64,000 nucleotides of DNA from Streptomyces spiramyceticus (GTDB lineage Bacteria; Actinomycetota; Actinomycetes; Streptomycetales; Streptomycetaceae): contig NZ_JARBAX010000001.1 of NCBI RefSeq assembly GCF_028807635.1, forward strand, positions 2,121,001 through 2,185,000, given 5' to 3'. How positions within the stretch are numbered: the stretch's first letter is position 1; each line of letters opens with the position of its first letter. Below are positions 27,367 to 37,005 of the stretch, piece after piece. The notes under the pieces were generated by a model, which made no database searches, had not been told where the DNA came from, and worked only from the letters and a program-made list of their open reading frames with translations. The position numbers and the translations under genes are program-made.

Positions 27367-27657
27367 GTGCCCCGCACACCGACCGACACCACCGACGCGG
27401 CCGGCGACGTGATCCGCTGGGCGGCGTTCTGCTGCGCGCTGGTACCTGTCGTGCTCGTCATGTACGGGACATCATTCGGCGGGGCGGCCGCGGCCGCCGT
27501 GGGGCTGGCCACCGTGACCATGGCCTGCCGGGTGCTGCTGCGCCGGTCCGAGCGCGCCGCGGCCAGGGAAGCGGCGGCGGGGGCAGCCAGGGCGACAGCG
27601 GGAGCGGGGGCGCACAGGGGCGGGCGGCACGCCGCGGGAAGTGCGCCGGGAGAATGA
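27367..27657 (+). CDS. Small membrane protein
   Basis: A 96-residue protein with two hydrophobic segments (WAAFCCALVPVVLVMYG; GGAAAAAVGLATVTMACRVLL) and an Arg/Ala/Gly-rich cytoplasmic-like tail. GTG 27367 follows AAAGGGA. Proteins of this shape are common in Streptomyces next to adpA; I do not recognise a function. Confidence 0.65.
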   Translation: MPRTPTDTTDAAGDVIRWAAFCCALVPVVLVMYGTSFGGAAAAAVGLATVTMACRVLLRRSERAAAREAAAGAARATAGAGAHRGGRHAAGSAPGE

Positions 27658-28025
27658 CGGTCTCGCACATGCGAGCCCGTATCTTTTCAGCCAACTTCAC
27701 GGCCTGACCCAACCCTTGGCGGAATGGGTCCCCAACCCTGGTGCCACCAGGCATGAAAGGACCGTATCCGGCGCACGCACCCTACGGGGACGGGCCATGT
27801 GCCAGAGGCGTACTTCCCTGCAAGGCCCTTGAGTGGAACGCTTCGTGATCGAATGCTTCACGCCAAGTTGCCATGTCGACATAGTGCCGGATGACGAACT
27901 TGTCACGCCGACACCACGGGACACAATAGATTCGATCATGGGTATATACGGCGGGGGAATCATGCAGGACCGAGGGGAAACGTGCAGGACCGAGAGGACG
28001 CGAACACCGAGGGGGGCTTAGCGTC
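27658..28025. promoter_or_regulatory. Long adpA upstream region
   Basis: 368 bp before adpA with locally lower GC (27840-27960). A direct repeat TGCAGGACCGAG occurs at 27963-27974 and 27983-27994, and a ribosome site GAGGGGGG lies before the ATG. adpA promoters in other Streptomyces are targets of several developmental regulators (AdpA itself, BldD, gamma-butyrolactone receptors), but I found no convincing consensus site by eye. Confidence 0.55.
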
Positions 28026-29243
28026 ATGAGCCAGGACTCCACTGCCGTACCGGAGGCCGCACGGAAGCTCTCCGGACGCCGCCGCCGGGAGATCGTCGCA
28101 GTGCTGCTCTTCAGCGGCGGCCCCATCTTCGAGAGCTCCATCCCGCTCTCTGTGTTCGGCATTGACCGGCAGGACGCAGGAGTGCCCCGTTACCGGCTAC
28201 TGGTGTGCGCCGGCGAGGACGGACCGCTTCGCACCACCGGAGGGCTGGAACTGACCGCCCCCTACGGCCTGGAGGCGATGAGCAGAGCGGGCACCGTGGT
28301 CGTACCGGCGTGGCGGTCCATCACTTCGCCGCCGCCGGAAGCGCTCGACGCACTGCGCCGGGCGCACGAGGAGGGCGCCCGCATCGTCGGGCTGTGCACC
28401 GGCGCGTTCGTGCTGGCTGCCGCTGGGCTGCTCGACGGGCGACCCGCGACGACGCACTGGATGTACGCACCGACGCTCGCCAAGCGCTATCCGTCGGTGC
28501 ACGTCGACCCGCGGGAGCTCTTCGTCGACGACGGCGACGTACTGACGTCGGCGGGCACGGCGGCCGGAATCGATCTGTGCCTGCACATCGTGCGTACGGA
28601 CCATGGCACCGAGGCCGCGGGCGCTCTGGCCCGCAGGCTCGTCGTGCCGCCGCGTCGCAGTGGCGGGCAGGAGCGCTATCTCGACAGGTCTTTACCAGAG
28701 GAGATCGGCGCCGACCCGCTGGCCGAGGTCGTCGCCTGGGCGCTGGAACACCTCCACGAGCAGTTCGACGTGGAGACCCTCGCCGCGCGCGCCTATATGA
28801 GCCGCCGCACCTTCGACCGGCGTTTCCGGTCGCTCACCGGGAGCGCTCCCCTGCAGTGGCTGATCACTCAGCGGGTGCTCCAGGCGCAGCGGCTCCTGGA
28901 AACGTCCGACTATTCGGTCGACGAGGTCGCGGGCCGCTGCGGCTTCCGTTCACCGGTCGCGCTGCGCGGGCATTTCCGGCGCCAGCTGGGCTCATCACCC
29001 GCCGCGTACCGGGCCGCCTACCGGGCCCGGCGCCCGCAGAGCGAGATCCAGTCGGTCGGGTCGGGGGCCGGCCAGGCCCCGGACCCGGTGCCGCAGCAGG
29101 CCAGGCGTGCGGCGGCCGCCAGCATGCCCTCGGGCCCCGCGGCGACCTCGTCGACGGCGCAGGACCCCGGCAAACCCAGCTCCGATGTCTACACCCCGGG
29201 CCGTCCGACCCTGCCCGGCCAGCGGGAACGCCCCGTAGGGTGA
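28026..29243 (+). CDS. adpA: Global developmental regulator AdpA (BldH)
   Basis: A 405-residue AraC-family activator, nearly identical over ~340 residues to remembered AdpA sequences. Residues ~20-200 form the DJ-1/PfpI-like dimerisation domain (VLLFSGGPIFESSIPLSVFG; GLCTGAFVLAAAGLLDGRPA); residues ~235-340 form the AraC double HTH (YMSRRTFDRRFRSLTGSAPL; AGRCGFRSPVALRGHFRRQL). The leucine at codon 223, in the linker between the domains, is TTA (28692-28694), which makes translation depend on the bldA tRNA as in S. coelicolor. AdpA controls morphogenesis and secondary metabolism. The tail beyond ~345 is Ala/Pro/Ser-rich and variable. Confidence 0.97.
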   Translation: MSQDSTAVPEAARKLSGRRRREIVAVLLFSGGPIFESSIPLSVFGIDRQDAGVPRYRLLVCAGEDGPLRTTGGLELTAPYGLEAMSRAGTVVVPAWRSITSPPPEALDALRRAHEEGARIVGLCTGAFVLAAAGLLDGRPATTHWMYAPTLAKRYPSVHVDPRELFVDDGDVLTSAGTAAGIDLCLHIVRTDHGTEAAGALARRLVVPPRRSGGQERYLDRSLPEEIGADPLAEVVAWALEHLHEQFDVETLAARAYMSRRTFDRRFRSLTGSAPLQWLITQRVLQAQRLLETSDYSVDEVAGRCGFRSPVALRGHFRRQLGSSPAAYRAAYRARRPQSEIQSVGSGAGQAPDPVPQQARRAAAASMPSGPAATSSTAQDPGKPSSDVYTPGRPTLPGQRERPVG

Positions 29244-29248
29244 GACAC

Positions 29249-29851
29249 ATGAACGACCGCATGGTGTGGATCGACTGCGAGATGACCGGGCTCTCGCTGA
29301 CGGACGACGCACTTATCGAGGTGGCCGCACTGGTCACCGACTCGGAGCTGAACGTGCTCGGCGAAGGGGTGGACATCGTGATCCGCCCGCCGGACGCGGC
29401 CCTGGTGACCATGCCCGAGGTGGTGCGGCAGATGCACACCGCCTCGGGCCTGCTCGACGAGCTGGCGGGCGGTACGACGCTGGCCGACGCCGAGGAGCAG
29501 GTCATGGAGTACGTGCGCCGGCATGTCAAGGAGCCCGGCAAGGCGCCGCTGTGCGGCAATTCGGTCGGCACCGACCGTGGTTTCCTGCTGCGCGACATGT
29601 CGAAGCTGGAGGCCTATCTCCACTACCGGATCGTCGACGTGTCGTCCATCAAGGAGCTGGCCCGCCGCTGGTATCCGAGGGCGTACTTCAACAGCCCGCA
29701 GAAAAACGGCAACCACCGGGCGCTCGCCGACATCCGCGACTCCATCACCGAGCTGCGCTATTACCGGGAGGCGGTCTTCGTGCCGCAGCCCGGGCCCGAC
29801 TCCGAAACGGCGAAGAAAATCGCCGCGAAGTACGTCCGGCCTGCGGAATAA
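29249..29851 (+). CDS. orn: Oligoribonuclease
   Basis: A 200-residue DEDDh 3'-5' exonuclease that degrades 2-5 nt RNAs and pGpG. The motifs are MVWIDCEMTGLSL (Asp/Glu), NSVGTDRGFLLRDM, and NHRALADIRDSI (His/Asp). It starts 5 bp after the adpA stop, the conserved streptomycete adpA-orn arrangement. Confidence 0.96.
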   Translation: MNDRMVWIDCEMTGLSLTDDALIEVAALVTDSELNVLGEGVDIVIRPPDAALVTMPEVVRQMHTASGLLDELAGGTTLADAEEQVMEYVRRHVKEPGKAPLCGNSVGTDRGFLLRDMSKLEAYLHYRIVDVSSIKELARRWYPRAYFNSPQKNGNHRALADIRDSITELRYYREAVFVPQPGPDSETAKKIAAKYVRPAE

Positions 29852-29941
29852 GCGCATGGCGGGGCCGGGCCAAACCCGGGAGCGAGCACCCGCCGGGACC
29901 CTGTACACTTTTCCTCAGCCGGTCGGAAACGACCGGCCACG

Positions 29942-30014
29942 GTGGGTGTAGCTCAGTTGGTAGAGCACCTGGTTGTGGTCCAGGTGGCCGCGGGTTCAAG
30001 TCCCGTCACTCACC
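29942..30014 (+). tRNA. tRNA-His (GTG anticodon)
   Basis: A cloverleaf can be folded: acceptor GTGGGTG/CACTCAC, D-arm GCTCAGTTGGTAGAGC, anticodon stem-loop CCTGG-TTGTGGT-CCAGG with GTG, and T-arm GCGGGTTCAAGTCCCGT. A G at 29941 opposite C73 supplies the extra G-1 specific to tRNA-His. CCA is not encoded. Confidence 0.96.
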
Positions 30015-30024
30015 CTGATCGATC

Positions 30025-30058
30025 CGAGCCCCTGACCTGGAAACAGGTCAGGGGCTCG
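30025..30058. terminator. Terminator of tRNA-His and cebR
   Basis: A perfect 14-bp stem, CGAGCCCCTGACCT with AGGTCAGGGGCTCG, has a 6-nt loop and lies between the convergent tRNA-His and cebR genes. Confidence 0.85.
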
Positions 30059-30075
30059 CTTCGTGTTACGGCGCC

Positions 30076-31131
30076 TCATGACGACGTACGGGGCACCAGC
30101 TCCGTCGGGAACACGACCTGGCGCGGGGCCGCCCTGCGGGGGCTCTCCGGGCGGTGGTCGGCGATCTCCTCCAGCAGGACCCGGGTCATCTCGCGGCCCA
30201 TCTCCTCGATCGGCACGCGGACGCTGGTCAACGGCGGGTCCATATGGCGGGCAATGGGCGAGTCGTCGAATCCGACCAGCGCCACATCCCCGGGAACACT
30301 GCGGCCGTGCTCGCGCAGGACCTGGCGGGCGCCCGCTGCCATCACGTCCGACGCGGCGAAAACGGCGTCCAGGTGCGGATGGCGTTCGAGCAGTTCTGTC
30401 ATGGCGCGGCGGCCGCCCTCCTCGGTGAAGTCGGCGGGGGCGATCAGCCGCTCGTCGGCGTCGAGGCCCGCCTCGGCCAGGGCCTGGCGGTAGCCGTCGA
30501 GGCGGCACTGGGCGCCGTACACCTCCAGCCGTCCCGTGATGGTCGCTATCGTGCGGCGGCCGCGGGATATGAGGTGCGTCACAGCGCCGCGCGCGCCCGT
30601 CACATTGTCCGCGTCGACGCAGGCCAGCGGCTCGTGTTCGGAGCGGCGGCCGCTGATGACGGCCGGGATGCCGAGCTGGACCAGGAGTTCGGGCAGCGGA
30701 TCGTCCGCGCGTACGGAGACGAGCAGCACGCCGTCGACGCGGTGGCCGGCCAGGTAGTTGGCCAGGCGGCTGCGCTCGCGGTCGTTGCCAACGATGGTCA
30801 GCAGCAGCTGCATCTCGGTGCTGTCGAGCGCGGCGCCGACGCCCCTGACGATGTCGGAGAAGTACGGCTCGGCGAAGAAGCGGGACTCGACCTCGGGGAC
30901 GACGAGCGCGATGGCGTCGGTGCGGTTGGCGGCGAGGGCTCTGGCCGCGCGGTTCGGTACGTAACCCAGCTCGTCGACGGCCGCCTCGACGGCGGCGCGG
31001 GTCTCGTCGCTGACGCGGGGGGAGCCGTTGACGACCCGGGACACAGTGCCCCGGCCGACACCGGCGCGTGCCGCCACTTCTTCAAGAGTCGGCCGCCCGC
31101 CGCTCCGGCCCCGGATTCCGCGAGTCACCAT
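30076..31131 (-). CDS. cebR: LacI-family repressor of cellobiose use
   Basis: A 351-residue LacI regulator: N-terminal HTH (PTLEEVAARAGVGRGTVSRV; NGSPRVSDETR) and a sugar-binding domain ending in ALVGFDDSPIARHMDPPLTSV. It is divergent from cebEFG-bglC, and the perfect palindrome TGGGAGCGCTCCCA, the CebR operator described in S. griseus and S. scabiei, lies between them. Cello-oligosaccharides relieve repression in those species. ATG 31131 follows GGGGAGG. Confidence 0.92.
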   Translation of the reverse strand: MVTRGIRGRSGGRPTLEEVAARAGVGRGTVSRVVNGSPRVSDETRAAVEAAVDELGYVPNRAARALAANRTDAIALVVPEVESRFFAEPYFSDIVRGVGAALDSTEMQLLLTIVGNDRERSRLANYLAGHRVDGVLLVSVRADDPLPELLVQLGIPAVISGRRSEHEPLACVDADNVTGARGAVTHLISRGRRTIATITGRLEVYGAQCRLDGYRQALAEAGLDADERLIAPADFTEEGGRRAMTELLERHPHLDAVFAASDVMAAGARQVLREHGRSVPGDVALVGFDDSPIARHMDPPLTSVRVPIEEMGREMTRVLLEEIADHRPESPRRAAPRQVVFPTELVPRTSS

Positions 31132-31260
31132 GTCCGACCTCCCCACACTGTGCGCCGTCCGGCGCTGCGCAATATCTCATAGCGGTCTTGGACCACAAAT
31201 CTCGCCGTCCAGTGCCTTGACACCCCCGCAGGGAGCGGCGAACCTTCAACACATCACATA

Positions 31261-31274
31261 TGGGAGCGCTCCCA
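31261..31274. promoter_or_regulatory. CebR operator
   Basis: TGGGAGCGCTCCCA is a perfect 14-bp palindrome identical to the published CebR consensus, in the cebR-cebE intergenic region. Confidence 0.93.
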
Positions 31275-31390
31275 CAGTACCTGACCCATACACATCCCGC
31301 ACGTTCCCCGCCCGGACAGCAGAGTCAACTCACGGGTGCAACAACGCAGTTGGCCGGTGGGTGGGCACGTCAGGGCTCAAGGAGGACGCA

Positions 31391-32725
31391 ATGCGAAACA
31401 GCACCCGAACAGCTCGTCGGGCGGTGACCGTCGCCGCCGTCGTCGCGCTCGGTGCAGGCCTGCTGGGCGGCTGCGCCGAGGACAGCGACGAGGGGGGCAG
31501 CGGCTCCGGAGGCGGCACGAAGGACGGCCAAGGCAAAACGGTCATCCAGATCGGGACCTTCGGAGTCTTCGGCTACAAGCAGGCGGGTCTCTACGACGCG
31601 TACATGAAGCTGCACCCGGACGTCGTCATCAAGGAGGACGTGACCGAGCGGGTCGACACGTACTACCCCGAGCTGCTGACGCACCTCGCCGCCAACAGCG
31701 GCCTCCAGGACATCCAGGCCATAGAGGTCGGGAACATCAACGAGATCGCCACCACCCAGGCCGACAAGTTCGAGGACCTGTCCAAGGCGCCCGGCGTCGA
31801 CAAGTCGAAGTGGCTGGACTGGAAGTGGGCGCAGGCGTCCACCAAGGACGGGCGAACCGTCGCACTGGGTACGGACATCGGGCCGATGGGCATGTGTTAC
31901 CGGAAGGACCTCTTCCAGAAGGCCGGGCTGCCGACGGACCGTGGAGCCGTCGGCAAGCTGTGGGCGGGCGACTGGCAGAAGTACGTCGACACCGGCAAGG
32001 ACTACAAGGCGAAGGGCCCCAAGGGGACCACCTTCACCGACTCGGCGGCCGGTCTCTTCGCCGCCGTCAACAACGGCTATGCGGAGCGTTTCTACGACAG
32101 CGACGGCAATCTGATCCACAAGGACAGCCCGGCCGTGAAGACGGCCTGGGACCTGGCGATGCAGGCGGCCGAGGGCGGACTGACCGGCAGGCTCAAGCAG
32201 TTCGACAAGGCCTGGGACCAGGCGTACGCCAACGGGACTTTCGCCACCGTCTCCTGCCCGCCGTGGATGCTCGGTTACATCAAGGAGAAGGCGGGCAAGG
32301 GCGGCGAGGACAAGTGGGACGTCGCGGCGGCCCCGAAGCCCGCCAACTGGGGCGGCTCGTTCATCGGCGTACCCAAGTCGGCCAAGAACAAGGCAGAAGC
32401 GATCAAGCTGGCGGCCTGGCTGACCGCACCCGAACAGCAGGCGACGCTCTTCGACAAGCAGGCGAGCTTCCCCTCGACCCCGTCGGCGTACGACATGCCG
32501 GTCGTCTCGGGCGCCAAGAACCCCTACTTCGGTGACGCCCCGACCGGGCGGCTCTTCGCCGAGGCCGCCAAGGGCATCCCGACGCTGGTGATCGGACCGA
32601 AGGACCAGCAGATCGGCACCGCATTCGGTGATGTCGGCATCCTCCAGGTGGAGCAGCAGGGCAAGAGCCCCGAGCAGGGCTGGAAGGCGGCCCTGAAGGA
32701 GATCGACAACGCGGTGGACGGCTGA
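31391..32725 (+). CDS. cebE: Cellobiose/cellotriose-binding lipoprotein
   Basis: A 444-residue extracellular sugar-binding protein of the SBP type 1 family. A signal peptide with the lipobox LLGGC (Cys ~28) precedes a Gly/Ser-rich tether and the binding domain (TVIQIGTFGVFGYKQAGLYD; CPPWMLGYIKEKAGKGGEDKW). It delivers cello-oligosaccharides to CebFG; the ATPase is expected to be the shared MsiK encoded elsewhere. AAGGAGGA precedes ATG 31391. Confidence 0.93.
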   Translation: MRNSTRTARRAVTVAAVVALGAGLLGGCAEDSDEGGSGSGGGTKDGQGKTVIQIGTFGVFGYKQAGLYDAYMKLHPDVVIKEDVTERVDTYYPELLTHLAANSGLQDIQAIEVGNINEIATTQADKFEDLSKAPGVDKSKWLDWKWAQASTKDGRTVALGTDIGPMGMCYRKDLFQKAGLPTDRGAVGKLWAGDWQKYVDTGKDYKAKGPKGTTFTDSAAGLFAAVNNGYAERFYDSDGNLIHKDSPAVKTAWDLAMQAAEGGLTGRLKQFDKAWDQAYANGTFATVSCPPWMLGYIKEKAGKGGEDKWDVAAAPKPANWGGSFIGVPKSAKNKAEAIKLAAWLTAPEQQATLFDKQASFPSTPSAYDMPVVSGAKNPYFGDAPTGRLFAEAAKGIPTLVIGPKDQQIGTAFGDVGILQVEQQGKSPEQGWKAALKEIDNAVDG

Positions 32726-33741
32726 TGCGTCCGTACACCGATCAGGCTGCGTCCTCCGCCACGGGGGACGCGGCCGCGGCCGGGCCGCAGCAGGCAGCGG
32801 TCGAGCGGCCGGGGGGCACCGACCGCCGCCGGCTGTGGCGGAGCAGGCGCTACCGCTGGGACATCAAGTACAGCCCGTACGCATTCGTCGCGCCCTTCTT
32901 CGTCTTCTTCGCCGCGTTCGGGGTCTTCCCGCTCCTCTATACGGGCTGGTCGTCGCTGCACCGCGTGTCGCTGGCCGCGCCGAACGACATGCAGTGGGTG
33001 GGCCTGCGGAATTACACGCGTCTGCTGGAGGACGAGTTCTTCTGGAACGCGCTGCGCAACACCTTCACCATCGGGGTCATCTCGACGGTGCCGCAGCTGC
33101 TGATGGCTCTGGGGATCGCGCATCTGCTCAACTACCGGCTGCGCGCCTCGGGATTCTTCCGGGTCGCGATCCTCACTCCGTACGCCACCTCGGTGGCGGC
33201 CGCGACCCTCGTCTTCGTCCTTCTCTTCGGACGCGACTACGGGATGATCAACTGGGCGCTGGATGCGGTGGGGTTGGGGAAGGTCGACTGGCAGAGCGGG
33301 ACGTTGTCGTCACAGGTCGCGGTCTCGACCATCGTGATCTGGCGGTGGACCGGATACAACGCGCTGATCTATCTGGCCGCGATGCAGGCCGTACCGAACG
33401 ATCTGTACGAGTCGGCAGCGCTGGACGGGGCGACGCGGTGGCAGCAGTTCATCCATGTGACCGTCCCGTCGCTGCGGCCGACGATCCTCTTCACGGTCGT
33501 CGTCTCGACGATCGGCGCGACGCAGTTGTTCGGTGAACCGCTGCTGTTCGGCGGGGCGAGCGGGCAGAAGGGCGGGGCGTCGCATCAGTTCCAGACGCTG
33601 GGGCTCTATCTGTACGAGCAGGGGTGGTTCAACTTCCATCTCGGCCGGGCCTCGGCGATCGCGTGGGCGATGTTCCTGATTCTGCTGATCGTCGCGGGCA
33701 TCAATCTGCTGGTCGCCCGCCGGCTGAGGAAGAGCCAATGA
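32725..33741 (+). CDS. cebF: Cellobiose ABC transporter permease
   Basis: A 338-residue MalF-type permease with six to seven hydrophobic segments and the EAA-loop ESAALDGATRWQQFIHVTVP that contacts the ATPase. The start overlaps the cebE stop (TGATG) and the end overlaps cebG (ATGA). Confidence 0.93.
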   Translation: MRPYTDQAASSATGDAAAAGPQQAAVERPGGTDRRRLWRSRRYRWDIKYSPYAFVAPFFVFFAAFGVFPLLYTGWSSLHRVSLAAPNDMQWVGLRNYTRLLEDEFFWNALRNTFTIGVISTVPQLLMALGIAHLLNYRLRASGFFRVAILTPYATSVAAATLVFVLLFGRDYGMINWALDAVGLGKVDWQSGTLSSQVAVSTIVIWRWTGYNALIYLAAMQAVPNDLYESAALDGATRWQQFIHVTVPSLRPTILFTVVVSTIGATQLFGEPLLFGGASGQKGGASHQFQTLGLYLYEQGWFNFHLGRASAIAWAMFLILLIVAGINLLVARRLRKSQ

Positions 33742-34586
33742 CGAAACTCCTGCGTGCTCGCGCCGGGCGCCACCTGCACGGCGGTCCCCTCACCTACGCC
33801 GTGCTGACCGTCTTCACCGTCGGGTCGCTGTTCCCCCTGGTCTGGACGGCGATCGCGGCCTCCCGCAACAACACCCGGCTCTCCCAGACGCCGCCGCCGT
33901 TCTGGTTCGGCGGGAACCTCTTCAAGAACCTCCAGACCGCCTGGACCGACGCCAACATGGGCCTCGCGCTGCTCAATACGGCAGTGGTGGCCGGAACGAT
34001 CGCGCTGGGGACCGTCCTCTTCTCGACGCTTGCCGGTTTCGCCTTCGCCAAGCTGCGCTTCCGCTTCAAGAATCTGCTGATGCTGCTCGTCGTCGCCACG
34101 ATGATGGTGCCGCCTCAGCTCAGCGTCGTACCTCTGTTCATGACCGTTGCCGAACTGGAGTGGACCGACCAGCTCCAGGCCGTCATCCTGCCCACCCTGG
34201 TCAGCGCCTTCGGGGTCTTCTTCATGCGCCAGTACCTGGTGCAGGCGCTGCCCAGCGAACTGGTCGAGGCGGCCAGGGTGGACGGCGCGAGCAGTCTGCG
34301 GATCATCTGGCACATCGTCTTCCCGGCCGCCAGGCCCGCGATGGCGGTACTCGGGATGCTGACCTTCGTGGCCGCCTGGAACGACTTCTTCTGGCCGATC
34401 ATCGCGCTGACCCAGGACAACCCGACCGTGCAGGTGGCGCTCGCCAACCTCGGTCAGGGCTTCGTCCCCGACCAGTCGGTCGTCATGGCCGGCGCGCTGC
34501 TCGGCACGCTCCCGCTGCTGCTCGCCTTCGTGATCTTCGGCAGGCAGATCGTGGGCGGAATCATGCAGGGCGCGGTCAAGGGCTGA
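33738..34586 (+). CDS. cebG: Cellobiose ABC transporter permease
   Basis: A 282-residue MalG-type permease with six membrane segments and the EAA loop [20 protein letters not shown]. The C-terminus [16 protein letters not shown] is typical of the family. It partners CebF; bglC follows 37 bp downstream. Confidence 0.93.
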   Translation: MTKLLRARAGRHLHGGPLTYAVLTVFTVGSLFPLVWTAIAASRNNTRLSQTPPPFWFGGNLFKNLQTAWTDANMGLALLNTAVVAGTIALGTVLFSTLAGFAFAKLRFRFKNLLMLLVVATMMVPPQLSVVPLFMTVAELEWTDQLQAVILPTLVSAFGVFFMRQYLVQALPSELVEAARVDGASSLRIIWHIVFPAARPAMAVLGMLTFVAAWNDFFWPIIALTQDNPTVQVALANLGQGFVPDQSVVMAGALLGTLPLLLAFVIFGRQIVGGIMQGAVKG

Positions 34587-34623
34587 CCTGCGTCCCCATC
34601 CTTCGTACACCGGGAGCACATCC

Positions 34624-36057
34624 ATGCCTGAGAGCTTTCCGCCCGGCTTCCTGTGGGGCGCCGCCACTGCCGCGTACCAGATCGAGGGCGCGGCACAGGA
34701 GGACGGCCGTACGCCGTCGATCTGGGACACCTTCAGCCATACGCCGGGCAAGGTGCTCGGCGGTGACACGGGCGACGTGGCCGTCGACCACTACCACCGC
34801 ATGCGTGACGACGTACGGATGATGGCCGACCTGGGCCTGACCGCGTACCGCTTCTCCGTCTCCTGGCCACGCGTGCAGCCGACCGGCCGGGGGCCGGCCG
34901 TCCAGCGCGGCCTGGACTTCTACCGTGCGCTGACCGACGAGCTGCTCGCGGGGGGCATCCGGCCCAGCCTGACGCTCTACCACTGGGATCTGCCGCAGGA
35001 GCTGGAAACTGGCTCCATCAGCGGCTCCGCCGCGGGCGGCGGCTGGCCCGCGCGCGACACGGCGTACCGCTTCGCCGAGTACGCGGGCCTGGTCGCCGAG
35101 GCCCTGCGCGACCGCGTCGAACTGTGGACCACCCTCAACGAGCCCTGGTGCAGTGCGTTTCTGGGGTACGGGTCCGGGGTGCACGCCCCGGGACGCACCG
35201 ACCCGGTGGCCGCCCTGCGCGCCGCCCACCACCTCAACCTGGGCCACGGCCTCGCCACCCAGGCGCTGCGCGCCGCGCTGCCGGGCCGTGCGCGGATCGG
35301 GGTCGCCCTCAACCCGAGCGCGGTACGGCCGCTGACGCAGGCGCCAGGCGATGTGGACGCGGCACGCCGTATCGACGCGCTCGCGAACCGCGTCTTCACC
35401 GGCCCGATGCTGACGGGCGAGTACCCGGCGGACCTTCTGGCGGACACCGCGCACCTGACGGACTGGTCGTTCGTACGGGAGGGCGATATGGCGACAGCGG
35501 GTCAGCGGCTCGACGTCCTGGGCATCAACTACTACGCCCCGACGGTGGTTTCGGCCGCCGGAGCCGGTGAGGGCTCACGCCGGGACGGCCACGGCGCAAG
35601 CGACCACTCCCCCTGGCCGGGCTCGGAGTCCGTCACCTTCCACCAGCCGCCGGGCGAACTGACGGCAATGGACTGGTCCGTCGACCCGACAGGGCTGTAC
35701 GACCTGCTGATGCGGTACGCCCACGAATCCCCCGGCACCACTCTGATGATCACCGAAAACGGTGCGGCGTACGACGACAAGCCGGCCCCCGACGGCTCGG
35801 TCCACGACCCGGACCGCATCCGCTACTTGCACGGCCACCTGTCAGCGGTGCACCGGGCGATCGCGGACGGGGCGGACGTACGCGGCTACTTCCTGTGGTC
35901 CCTGATGGACAACTTCGAGTGGGCGTACGGATACAGCAAGCGCTTCGGCGCGGTGTACGTGGATTACGAGACGCAGGTACGTACGCCGAAGTCGAGTGCG
36001 GGGTGGTACGGAAAGGTGGCTCGGACGGGCGAACTGCCGGAGCCGCCGGTGGGCTGA
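34624..36057 (+). CDS. bglC: Intracellular beta-glucosidase (GH1)
   Basis: A 477-residue GH1 enzyme that hydrolyses imported cellobiose to glucose. The acid/base Glu is in [11 protein letters not shown] and the nucleophile in [12 protein letters not shown]; the N-terminal [16 protein letters not shown] is the GH1 signature. There is no signal peptide. It is the last gene of the CebR-controlled cluster. Confidence 0.95.
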   Translation: MPESFPPGFLWGAATAAYQIEGAAQEDGRTPSIWDTFSHTPGKVLGGDTGDVAVDHYHRMRDDVRMMADLGLTAYRFSVSWPRVQPTGRGPAVQRGLDFYRALTDELLAGGIRPSLTLYHWDLPQELETGSISGSAAGGGWPARDTAYRFAEYAGLVAEALRDRVELWTTLNEPWCSAFLGYGSGVHAPGRTDPVAALRAAHHLNLGHGLATQALRAALPGRARIGVALNPSAVRPLTQAPGDVDAARRIDALANRVFTGPMLTGEYPADLLADTAHLTDWSFVREGDMATAGQRLDVLGINYYAPTVVSAAGAGEGSRRDGHGASDHSPWPGSESVTFHQPPGELTAMDWSVDPTGLYDLLMRYAHESPGTTLMITENGAAYDDKPAPDGSVHDPDRIRYLHGHLSAVHRAIADGADVRGYFLWSLMDNFEWAYGYSKRFGAVYVDYETQVRTPKSSAGWYGKVARTGELPEPPVG

Positions 36058-36102
36058 CCACGAGGCAGCCGCCGGGCGGCAACGGTCACGACCCGCATGG
36101 CG

Positions 36103-37005
36103 TCACCAGCGCTGCGGGGCGGCCGTTTCCGCCCGGTGGAGGAACGACTCCAGAACCTGGCGGAAGCGCTCCGGTTCCTCGGCCGAGGGCAGGTGTGCGC
36201 TCTGCTCGAAGACGACCCACTCGGCGCCACGGATACCGTCGGCCAGCGGCCGGACCACGGTCGGGGTCGCCACGTCGTAGCGACCGGAGGTCACGAGTAC
36301 GGGCAGGTCCAGCTCGCCCAGGCGGGCGGTGACGTCCCAGTCCTTCAGGTTGCCGGTCACGTTCCACTCCGCGCCCCACATGGTCTCGTACACGTCCTCG
36401 CGCCAGTTCGTGAGGGAGCGCATGAGGTGATCGGGCCAGGGATCGAGCCGGCAGAGCCACCGTTTGTGGAAGGCCATGGTGGCTTCCACGTAGGCGTCGT
36501 CGCCGGTCGTACCGTCCGCTTCGTGCCGGTCGATGACCTCCTGCACCTCAGGGGGAAGGGACTCCTTCAGCCGGCGTGCCTCGGCTTCATAGGCGGGAGC
36601 GCCGGCAATGGGGCCGGCCAGGACCAGGCCGACCAGTCCGGCCGGCCGGCGGAGCACGTACTCAAGGGCAACTTGGCTGCCCCATGAATGACCGAGGATG
36701 TGCAGCCGGCCGAGCCCGAGCTCCTCGCGCACGGCGGCGACTTCGTCGACGAAGGTGTCCATGACCCACAGGCCCGGCTCGTCCGGGTGGTCGGACCGGC
36801 CGCAGCCGAGCTGGTCGTAGAAGACAACCGGGCGCCCGTTCTCACCGGCCAGCGCCGACAGGTCTTCCAGATAGTCGTGGGGGCAGCCCGGCCCACCGTT
36901 GATCACGAGCAGAGGCAGCTTGCCGTCGGGCGCGGGCAACTCGCCCACGATCCGGTACCAGGTGCGGTACTCGCGGAACGGAACGGTTCCTTCGGTCACC
37001 GCCAT
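36103..37005 (-). CDS. Proline iminopeptidase-like alpha/beta hydrolase (S33)
   Basis: A 300-residue hydrolase with the oxyanion motif INGGPGCPHDYLEDL, nucleophile GHSWGS, and a C-terminal His in EQSAHLPSAEEPERF, as in tricorn-interacting aminopeptidase or proline iminopeptidase. ATG 37005 overlaps the 3' end of the upstream hydrolase gene by 10 bp, so the two are co-expressed. The substrate is unknown. Confidence 0.85.
   Translation of the reverse strand: MAVTEGTVPFREYRTWYRIVGELPAPDGKLPLLVINGGPGCPHDYLEDLSALAGENGRPVVFYDQLGCGRSDHPDEPGLWVMDTFVDEVAAVREELGLGRLHILGHSWGSQVALEYVLRRPAGLVGLVLAGPIAGAPAYEAEARRLKESLPPEVQEVIDRHEADGTTGDDAYVEATMAFHKRWLCRLDPWPDHLMRSLTNWREDVYETMWGAEWNVTGNLKDWDVTARLGELDLPVLVTSGRYDVATPTVVRPLADGIRGAEWVVFEQSAHLPSAEEPERFRQVLESFLHRAETAAPQRW

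Noticed and set aside
27833..28021. 62-codon frame upstream of adpA as a gene
   Set aside because: No ribosome site, no recognised similarity, low-confidence codon pattern; mentioned only as a possible leader.
34609..34622. Second CebR box before bglC
   Set aside because: CGGGAGCACATCCA matches the 14-bp palindrome at only 10 positions and lacks symmetry.
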